Shown here: positions 1 through 10,600 of the stretch, piece by piece
Position numbering within the stretch: the first letter of the stretch is position 1
How the letters are laid out: every line of letters starts with the position of its first letter
DNA from: an uncultured Clostridia bacterium
GTDB taxonomy: Bacteria > Bacillota > Clostridia > Christensenellales > UBA1242
DNA: 39,598 nt
NCBI GenBank assembly: GCA_944372445.1
Contig: CALVZE010000006.1
Location: 1 to 39,598, forward strand
Direction of reading: 5' to 3'
Made by a program: the position numbers and the translations under genes
Notes under the pieces: model-generated
Told to the model about the DNA's origin: nothing
Database searches by the model: none
The model's input: only the letters and a program-made list of their open reading frames with translations

Positions 1-1659
1 GTGGTTATGAAATTAAATCCTATGCCAAGAATGGACAGCGAAAAGCAGATTGATAAGGCAATTATGGAAATGGAGTCAAAACTTGGCAAAGCGGGCAGAA
101 GTTCAACACAGATTGACTATCAAACTCACCTTGACACTTTAAGACAGTTACTTGTAAGTTTGAAGAACAATAATGAACAACTTTTTAATGTAAACACTTA
201 CATAACAAGTGAAGAGTCGGCAAAGAAAGATGTTAGGGCTATGCTAAAACAACAAGGTTTTAGATATAGCGAAATGTTCTCTCGTCAAATTGATGGTTTT
301 ATTTCTTCTAACATCTCTCGCCTTGACACCATGAAATCGACCATGCGTGGTATTCCAACAACCACTCTTGCGGCAGCATTTCCATTTATCTCAAACTCGT
401 TGCAGGATGAAAACGGTATGTATTTAGGAGATAATGAATACCCTGTTTTTGTCGACTTTTTCAAGCGTGACCGCGAAAGAGTTAACTCAAACATGATGAT
501 TATCGGAAAGTCCGGTTCTGGTAAAAGTTATGCGACCAAGACACTTCTTACCAACCTTGCCGCGGACAACTGTAAGATTTTTATTCTTGACCCTGAAAAT
601 GAGTATAAGGCTTTGACCAAAAATCTAGGCGGTAAGTTTATCGATGTTGGCTCATCTCTTCAAGGAATTATCAATCCTTTCCATATTATTACATCACTTG
701 ACGCTTCTGAAGATGAAAAGGTGGAGTATGACGAATACGGCGAGGTTATTGAAAAGGAAATTGTTGAAAATGTCGATGACTCTTTTGCTCAACACTTGCA
801 ATTCTTAGAGCAGTTTTTCAGAGTGATACTAGAAGGTATCAATTCTGACGCGTTTGAGGTCTTAAACTCCTTGATTATTGATATGTATAAAGAAAAGGGG
901 ATTGATTACAAGACTAATCTTTCAAAGTTTAAGCCAGAAGATTACCCTATTTTTGACGACCTTTATAACCTTATCTTGAAACGCTTAAAGACGGCAAAAG
1001 ACGATTTCTCAATAAGAAATTTAATGACTGTTGAAACATATATTAAGAAATTTGCCACGGGTGGGCGTAATAGTGCTCTATGGAATGGACCGACTTCCAT
1101 TGAAACGAATGAAAACTTTGTTACCTTCAACTTCCAATCTTTGGTTGCGGGAAATAACCCAACGGTTACTAACGCGCAGATGCTTCTTGTGTTTAGATAT
1201 TTGAATAACGAAATTATAAATAACAAAGACTTCAATGCCAAATATCATAAAAACAGAAAGATTATTGTTGCGGTCGATGAGGCGCATATCTTCATTAACC
1301 CTAAATATCCTATCGCGCTTGACTTCATGGCGCAAATGGCTAAGCGTATCAGAAAATACGGCGGTATGCAAATTGTCATCACTCAAAACCTTGCGGACTT
1401 CATTGGCACCGATGAAATTAAAAGGCAATCGACTGCCGTTATTAACGCTTGTCAATATTCCATGATTTTCTCGCTTGCTCCAAACGATGTTAACGATTTA
1501 ACCGAACTTTATAAAAAGTCGGGCGGTATTAACGAAGAGGAGCAAAACTCTATTGTTACCGCTGGCGTTGGTCAGGCCTTTCTTATAACAGGACCAACAT
1601 CCAGAACGACAGTGCAAGTTGTGGCAAACGATTATGTTAAACAGCTCTTTGGTGGCTGA
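1..1659 (+). CDS. VirB4-family conjugation/type IV secretion ATPase (5' end outside window)
   Basis: This is the C-terminal part of a VirB4/TrbE/TraE-type ATPase, the cytoplasmic motor that energises conjugative or type IV secretion. The 552 visible residues contain Walker A GKSGSGKS at 169-176 and a Walker B-like strand IIVAVDEAH at 421-429, followed by an arginine-rich RKYGG and an ITQN segment typical of the RecA-like fold of this family. Residues 1-150 look like the end of the N-terminal VirB4 domain. Family members are usually 600-850 aa and the frame is open to the first base, so the GTG at position 1 is probably not the true start. The stop TGA at 1657 lies 13 bp before the next gene, so the two are likely co-transcribed. 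It may belong to an integrated conjugative element or a domesticated T4SS extending to the left; no other T4SS component is visible here. Confidence 0.88.
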   Translation: MVMKLNPMPRMDSEKQIDKAIMEMESKLGKAGRSSTQIDYQTHLDTLRQLLVSLKNNNEQLFNVNTYITSEESAKKDVRAMLKQQGFRYSEMFSRQIDGFISSNISRLDTMKSTMRGIPTTTLAAAFPFISNSLQDENGMYLGDNEYPVFVDFFKRDRERVNSNMMIIGKSGSGKSYATKTLLTNLAADNCKIFILDPENEYKALTKNLGGKFIDVGSSLQGIINPFHIITSLDASEDEKVEYDEYGEVIEKEIVENVDDSFAQHLQFLEQFFRVILEGINSDAFEVLNSLIIDMYKEKGIDYKTNLSKFKPEDYPIFDDLYNLILKRLKTAKDDFSIRNLMTVETYIKKFATGGRNSALWNGPTSIETNENFVTFNFQSLVAGNNPTVTNAQMLLVFRYLNNEIINNKDFNAKYHKNRKIIVAVDEAHIFINPKYPIALDFMAQMAKRIRKYGGMQIVITQNLADFIGTDEIKRQSTAVINACQYSMIFSLAPNDVNDLTELYKKSGGINEEEQNSIVTAGVGQAFLITGPTSRTTVQVVANDYVKQLFGG

Positions 1660-1672
1660 TAAAAGGAGCGTT

Positions 1673-4600
1673 ATGACCAAACTTTATAAAAATATCATAT
1701 TAAGTGTGCTAACCGCAATCGCTTTTGCCTTTGCAGGCCTCTTTTTTGTTGGTTGTAATAAGGTAGATTATTCTGATGTGACAATCGCTTCAAATATTTC
1801 ATCTATAAATTTGCAAGTGGGCGAAAGTCAAAATGTTACATTTACCATAGAAAATGCTACTGACTCTTTTTATAAAGTTTTAAGATTTTCGGTAGATAAT
1901 GAGAGTGTGGTTAAAATATCAAGTGTTAAATATGATGATAATGTTGCCACAGTTTCGATTGAGGGACTAGCTGGCGGAAGTGTCAATTTGATGGCGACAT
2001 CAGAAGAGGGATATAAGTGGACAACCATTAGAATTAATGTCATAGAACACTCATCTTCATTGTCGTTTGACGGAAGTAAATTGTATCTTACAAGTGGCAA
2101 TGAAATCTCTGAGGCAAGCGCATTAAAGCTTACAAGCAGTAACTATATCTTTGACGCCAACACAACAGACAAGGCGCTAACTTTCTATTATCTATATCAG
2201 AGCGAAAACGCAGATTCTGTAAATATCGGAACGCTTACTTTTAAGGGCTTTGCCAGCGGAACCGACTTCGATTTTAGTGATGTTAATAATATAGGTATGC
2301 CTAGCGAGCCGACTTTGGAGTTTGAAGGCGAAAATACGGTGGAATACAATTTGAATGCGCTTAGATTTGATCGTGCTGAAATTGTAAACGGGGTGCTTAA
2401 CCTTTATTATAATGGCGAAATTGTGGCAAATAGCGATGCAAACAGCGAATTACATTTGTCTAGTTTAAGTGAGGCATTACGCACTCAAAAATTTCACATC
2501 ATTACATTTTATAATTACTCTATTTATGAAAATTCTAACTTGTTGGTCAAGAATTATCTTCATTATATGCACGAAGTGGAGATTTACCAAAATTTAGGTG
2601 TTAAAGTCTATGGAGGTTATTTAAAAACAGAAGGAACAGGTGTTGAAGAAAGTAGGACTGTTGACTTCTCTTCGGAATATGATGTTGATAGTAAGATAAA
2701 AATTGTAACAAACAATAAGGATTATAGCACTTATATTTTAAAAGTGACAACGGCTGTTGAAATTGAAGATTTGGAGTTTGGTATTGGTAATGTTGGAGAG
2801 TTATTATCTATTGAAACCTACACCCGTGAAGCGTGGGGAGACCTTAAAATTGGCGAAATCAATTCTACTACTACAACCGATAATGTTTTTTATATAATGA
2901 TTAATACTTCATCTTTTGCAAACAGCGAGCAAAAATTTGATATTTTTGTTAGATATGAGGGGATGGAGAGCGTTGAAAATGACTTTAATGTCAACTTCAA
3001 CCCTGAAATTTCTGTCGATGTGAACCTTGTTGCAACGGAAATTCTTTTAAATGATGTCAGTGCAACATCTTATAGCTCTGTAGATGATCGTATTTTAATT
3101 TATAACTTTTATAGATATCCTGAATTTGGTTGGCGTGAACTTAAATTATCGCTTTCCACAGGGCTGGATGCAGAAGCGGTATATTCTTATGCGACTATCT
3201 CATTTGACAGTGAAATAATTGATTTTAAACAAGGCACAAATGGTGAAGTTGTAGATGATGGCAAAATTTTTGATATTTCCACGAGTTTCTTTTATAGAGG
3301 ACGCACAGATGCAACCGAAAGTTTTGGTAATAAATTTACAATAACAATTTATTATTTAATTAAAGAAAACTCGCTTGATGAAAATTCGAATGAGTTGATA
3401 ACGGTTAGCTGTGATGTCTATTTTGATATAATAGCGGGCGCTAACAGTATTGCACGTGATGAAAGATATGGCGCTGGCGGTGAAGTGATTTACATAGATA
3501 TGCAGTCAGAGGGGACGACAAGCCTTGGCGATTATTTACACACCCAAAATGCCTTTCAGGCTGTCACGGTGAGCCATGCATCAGGCGAAAATGTGGTTTC
3601 TTTCATTGTTGATGAAGATTGTTGCCTTCCTAAATATGATGTAAATAATCAAGAGCTTTTATATTACGCTCTTAATCTATCTGTTTCACCTATTAAAACA
3701 GGAACGGGTATGTATCGTGTTATGCTTGACAACGGCGTCTTTGTCAGTGTCACAATTAATGTTATAAACACCTTACAAACGGATAATTTTGGGGTGGAAC
3801 TTGTTTCTTCCGATTATGTTGGCTATTATGAGTATAAAACGACAAGATTTGACGAAGAGGCGACAGAAACTTATACCAACACTTTATTGCTTGAAATTTT
3901 AAACAACACAGATGATTCCGACAATACTTATAGCGTTGTTTATGGCAGTGAGGTCGGCATTAAATTTTATGGCAACATACTATCTGATCCAATTTATACT
4001 TTGGAATATGGTAATGTGCTTTCAGTCGGTTCTAACGGAGATTTGTCATATGTTATAACCACGAGCGAAAACGGTGAGGCATTAGTAACTTTTGAAGTTG
4101 ATGGTTATAAAGTTGATGGACTTTTAAATCGTGGCACTATGTCGGTAAATTATTACATTGAAGCAAAATCCTATTCGCTTTTAGATGAATTTTACCTTAT
4201 GAATGAAGGAAGATATGCCGTTGACAACATTGTTTATTATGGACAAAATCAAAATTCTAACCTTCCACCTGAGGCAACAAGTGTCACTTTTGAGGTTTAT
4301 GCTGAAAATACGGAAGCTTTTGGCTTTTATAAATATAAAATCAGCGATAACTTTATTCAAGATATAATAGACAGCATCGAGATTAATGAGGGAGAACTTT
4401 CTTCATCTAATGCTAACGGTCTTGCTATTGCTCAATTAATACAAGAATTGATTGAAGCGGGCAAGGCTGGGGTGACTAATCCTATCGTGGAAGAAGAAAA
4501 CCCGGTAATCCTTGAAGTTGATGAAAGTTACGTTACATCTGAGCTTCAATATAAGAAATATGATAGAGATTACATTTACTTTTATGCCGATGCTAATTCG

Positions 4601-7600
4601 CGTTCTCTCACCACTTACGCAATAGCGCAGATTAAAATAACTCCAAGTGCAGGGGGACTGACTTCTACTTATCCTCTTTACTTAGAGTTTGACAACGGAA
4701 TTATGTTTGACCTTAAAAACAGCATAACAGAGATTTATACTTATAACTTTAACAACATAGACTACAATATCGAAATTAGTTTTGATAACACATATAGTCT
4801 TTCGGGAGATTTTGGGCCACAAGGTGAATTTGATTTTAGCACCTTTACTTACACGCAAACCGCTGCTGTCAATAGTGATTTTGTTTTGCACTCTTATATT
4901 AGACAAAGAAATTATACCGAAATGCAATACGATGCCAATATTGTCACTTCTGAATATATTGAAATTGAAAGAGTAAGCACTGCGTCAAGTATTGACGAAA
5001 TTGCCTTTACCAACGGCTATTTAAGTGATACCTTTGTTGTGTTTGTCAGCCCAACTGACGCCACAAACATCGACTTGAAAGCACAATTTGTTTCAACAAA
5101 TCAAATATCGCGCGACCTTATTACGACCAACATCGTCGAGCAGGGCGTAGGTGTATATCTAGTGGAAATTTCAGTGGAAGATTTCTACAACGCAAATAGC
5201 GCTATAATTAATACTATCGAAACTGCATTGTCTGGAACGCTTTATATTTACCCAACCGAATGGGGAGAAGATTATTCTGTTTTGGGCGAGCATACGCCAA
5301 TCAAGATAGATATTTCTTATCGAAATGGCTCGGAGGCTAATAGATATATCTTAGACTCTCCGGAAGATGTGCTTGCGATAAATAATAACGAAGAGACGCT
5401 TTCAAGTCACTATGAAATTAGGACTAACATTGATATGTCAACAGTGAAAGGCGAAACAATCGGCTTTGTTATTAATGCTGACGGCAGTCGACAACTTATA
5501 GGTTTTTCTGGCTCAATCGTTGGAACAACCTCACAAGCTGGTATCTCCAATTTTAAGCTGACGATGACACCAAGCAAGGACGCAGATGGCAGTATTTCGG
5601 CATTAGCACCGGGAGAAAATTCTTCTTATTATTATGCTGGACTTTTTGCTCAAATAAATCATGACGGCTACATAAAAAATCTGACGATTTCTGGCGTTAT
5701 GGATATGAATACGACAGGATATGAAAATCCTAACTTCTATATCGGACTACTTGCGGGAGTAAATTATGGCAAGATTTCAAATGTTAGTGCAGTGGTTTCT
5801 GGTGCCTCAGAGGTATTGGTTTGCAATAGCGGTGAGTTTTGCATAGGCGGACTTGTCGGCTTAAATGGTGTAATAAATTATGACGTTATTGAACATAAAG
5901 CTGGCGAGATTGTTCAAAACTTTAACTCCTATGTAGAAAAAGAAAGCGAGGAAGAGGAAGGAGCTAAGTTTACGATAGAAGATAGGGTGGGCGAATTTGC
6001 AGGACAATCACCAAAGAATATTGCTAACTTTAATGCTAAACTCACTATAACGCTTGATGGCACAGCAACGAGCGCAAGTGTTTATGCAGGTGGTATTGCA
6101 GGTCTTAGTCGAGGCGATATTTATCGAATAGACAACAGCGGGCTTAATATCTATGGCTATGCTTCTTATTCAAGCTTTACAAATATTGAAGTGGATGGCG
6201 GAACAGCAAATGAAATATTTGCAGGCGGAGCCGTTGGTTATTTGCAAGCGGAAGGAAATGTGACCTCTAATATAATTAAGACAACAGAGAATTCTAGTGG
6301 ACCTTTCTATGTGAACGCTAATCCGATTGAATTTAATGACAATGCCTTGCCGAGAGTTACGCTTTTTAACCTTCTAGTTGGCGGAGAAGTGGATGTAAAG
6401 AATAGCGCAGACTCTGTTGCAGTGGGTGGAATTGTGGGCTACGCAGGAGAAAGTGGTCAGCAATCCTATATTCTTGGAAATATTTCTAGGACTTTTGTTC
6501 GTGGTGGCGTTAACACGGGCGGTATCGTTGGTGTTGAAAATAATAATGGCGTTAATGTAAATTATTTACTACATAAAACCGACGAAAATGGTATGTTTGT
6601 TCAAACCGACGAATCTTCACGCGTTGTTTTAGAGAATACTATAAATAAAATTGAAGCCGTTGATGACGGCAGAGGTGCTTTTGATAGCTCCATGATGCTT
6701 TTAAGTGGAAAGATTAAAAAACTTGAACTTAACGATGAAGATTACAAAGACGGAGTAACAGAGAATGTTATCATTGCAATAGGTAATTCTTATGACATTG
6801 AAAGAAATTATAAATCGGATGGAATTGTATATGCTCTTTTTGATGTTTGTTCGTATGTCGATAGAGGGCTTAATAATAACGATGAAATTAATAAAAATGA
6901 CAATTCTCTCACAAGTTATTATGGCGACTATCTAATGTATGACGGTAGTGCTAAGTTTGAGCAATTTGAGTTTAATAAAGCTGAGGCAAATCTCGGCATA
7001 CAAGACAGTATCTATGCCATGAAGGCAGAAAGCGGAAAAGAAAATGTCTTTGTCATGTTTAACTTCAATGGTATGTTGACAGATGATGCAGAGGGAGTTG
7101 CACAGGACTATATTGATGCTTCAAACATTAACAAATTTGCTCCTAATTCTAGTCTTTATCCTTTTGCGTTAGATACGCGTGACGCGCAAATTTTGTCCAC
7201 CTCTACAAATCTTTTAAAGGTGGATGCGGACGGCAGTTTGACAACATATTCAAAAGGGCTTGCAAGTGTTAATTTGCAATCAATTCTAAATGTTCAAAAA
7301 TCAATTAACATCTATCTTTATATAGTAAACTATATGGACACGCAGTCTGAAAATTCTATCTTTTATTCGTCAAACACCACTGATTCGCTTAATATTATAA
7401 GCGGTTCGCAAGTCGTGGTTTATGGCACAAGACAAACCTCTGTCTATGCTGTTCCTACATATCGTCTAGGTGAAGGAAACTTGTCTTATGAGGTGGCAAA
7501 TGGCGAAAGACGAGATGTTGAGATAGACCCTGACGGCACATTCCTACTTAATAATGTCGGCATAAGGCTTAACACAAATGACAGTGTGGTTGTGGATGCC

Positions 7601-10600
7601 ACTTGCGAAAATCCTCTTTACACGACCTATAATGTCAATGGTCAGTCTATTCTTTTCTACGGTAAAGGAGACAATTTGCAGGGCACTGACACTTACAACC
7701 TCACATCTTATTTAGAAACCACTGTTGGCGATGATGTTTATAGGCTGGCTATTGGTGCATCTAAAAATACTGAAAATCCTGGCGTTGACATAAATGTTGA
7801 ATATAAGGAAACGGCGACAGGTATAAATGTGTCCTCAAACCTCATCTCAATGAAAACAAATGATGTTTATAATGAAAAAATTTATGTGACTTCAAGAAAC
7901 AATGAGTTTGTTTATTATGAAATTTTCTTTACTGACAATGATAATAACGAGTATAAAATTCAAGAGAGAATGAGTAACAGCTGGGCAGGTAATATTATAG
8001 AAGACGAACTTGACGATAGTGAATATGAAAATTATGTTCAATCATATGAAAACTATATAAAAAATGGCGAAAATGAATATAATGAAAATCTTTTCAATTT
8101 AGTTATTGATAAGGATGATGTAAATAGGAATAATAATGAATTTTCTTTTGCAATAAGTGTCAACAAGAATAGTTCCATGTATCAAAACAGGAAAAACGTA
8201 AACATCTATGGCACATATCGAATTGTCTTTTATGCGAATGAAATGTATGACGGGGTTCACACAAATTTCATCTTCTATTTAAGTGAAGCAGAAATTACAA
8301 ATGTGGACGCGGTTAATTACTCTAAGATGACCGATATGAGCGTGCGAGATGACAATATTGTGCCTTCACAATATGGACTTTTAGAGATTAATATTGACCC
8401 GATAGAAGCGGAATTTAATACATTTAAAATTGAAAACGACAGCATAAATTACTTAGAGGGCGCGGGTGAAGTTGACTTTACATTCATGTATCAATCTACA
8501 ACCGACGGCGTGATAAGATATCTTCCTGATGTCAACTTCGGTTTAAATATAAATGGCTCATTATCATTCTCTTATGAAGAATATATTGACTATCTTGACG
8601 CAAAAGGAGAAAGTTATAACGGCAAAATCTATGTGCGTTATCTTCTCGGTTCGCTTGGTGTTCAAGATGAGATGCCTATTAGATTTAACATTGAGGTTAG
8701 TTATCTAAGTGGTCAAGTGGAGTATGAAGAAGTCAATTTAACAACAAAGCTTGCTCATTATGCTCACCTTTCCTTTAATGACAGAGAAGAAAGCGACATT
8801 TATTATGTTGCGCGCGGACTTGATTATGAGATGACTCTTGACTTTTATGGTTTTGGTCTTAATGACATCTCAATTACAATGTCAGACGGAAGTATTGCTA
8901 CTCTTGTTGGAGAGGGCAGAGAGCGTTCTTTGAAAATAACTGACAGTGTCATCACTCCGACAGACGATATAGGTTACAAACTTAATATCTATGTCAACGC
9001 GAGCAGAGTGGTGGACAATGTCACTGTGCAATATTCGGAAATTTTGACCGTTTATATCATGGAATTTGTCTTTGACTATCAATATGTCATAGGACAAAAT
9101 GAAGATTTGGTGCGTGGCATGGAAGAGGGCGTTATATCTACCGCGGTTGGCAACGCCTACTCACTTGAAGTCGATATTTGGGACTTCCTTGAATATGATG
9201 ACACAAACAATTCTGTTATTAGGAATGTTCAAGAGTTCATCAATTCTTTGACAAGCAATGCAGAGTTTAAAATTTATGACGCGTCAAGCGGGCGAGATGG
9301 ATTGTTGCTTTCCTCTGACACCAATATAAGAAGTGATTATTATTACATCAACGGCTTGACTTTTACAGGTATCAGACTTTATGAGCCAGAACAAGATATA
9401 TATCACTTTTCAATGGAAGCAAAGTTTGTAAGACGAAATGGGTTATATGTTGTAGATGATGACGCCTTAGACAGTCAAACAATTTACACCGAATTTTCCT
9501 TCTATATTCATCAGCAATCGACAGATGAAAGTCCGCTTCCGATTGAAACTTACGAAGAGTTTATGAATATGGAAGATGGTCAGTATTATATCTTGCTTAA
9601 CGACATTGTTCTGCCAAACTCTGACACAGCACAGCCATTCACTCCAATCACCGCGAATGTGGCAGGATTTGACGGAAATGGCTACTCATTACTTCTCGGA
9701 GGAAATTACACTTTCAGCGGAAGCAATATTGGTGTGTTTGAAACTATTGGTGCGTCAAACGACGATGTTGTGGTTAAAAATCTCACTGTTGAGCTATACT
9801 TAAACACCATATTCACAGTCACAAGCGGAAACTTTACTCTCGGTCTTATAGCTGGCGGTAACAACGCTGTAATCACAAATTGTGAGGTTACAACCAACAA
9901 CAACTCGGCTCTATCGGTGTCCTGCACGGCATCAAGCTCATTTGTTGCGGGCTTTGTTGGAAGAAACAGTGGAATTATCACAAATTCGAGAAGCAGTGTA
10001 AGTATTTTTACAAATGTCAACTTATCAGGTTTTGTCGGCACGAACACAGGCACCATTTCTTCCTCATATTTCCACAAAGGAAGTCTTAGAAATGAAACGA
10101 CAACAACCTCGGAATACACGGCAGGCTTTGTAATCAACAACAGCGGAACGATAAACACCTCTTATGTTTCTGGCGAAGTTAATGACAATGAAGAGGTTTA
10201 CAGCAGAGATGAGAATAGTTTTATAACTTCACACAATGCAATATCTGGCTTTGTGTTCACAAATTCAGGCGTTGTTACTAATTGCTATTCAAACATCTAT
10301 ATGAACAACACAAGTTCTTATGCTTCTGGTTTTGTCTTTATCAATGAATCAGGCGGAGAGGTAAGTTCTTCTTTCTCAACCAGTGTTTTAGCTAGTAACA
10401 GCACGCTTAGTTACGGCTTTGCAAGAGCAAACTCAGGCTCTATCCATGATGCATATTATTTAAAAGATAAAAACATCAACGAGAGCGTTGGAACGGTGGA
10501 AAATGGTCCTAATACTTCTATTGAAGATTTGACTATTGATGAATTTAGTAGTGGCGATGAAAATTTTGCTGAACATTTCCAAAACTTCGTCTTTGTAAAT

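Noticed and set aside
1619-1672. Earlier start for the giant lipoprotein
   Set aside because: The ATG at 1619 lies inside the ATPase gene, lacks a ribosome site and would hide the lipoprotein signal.
9706-10158. 150-codon antisense frame in the giant lipoprotein gene
   Set aside because: It is opposite a convincing long coding region and shows no motif or start signals of its own.
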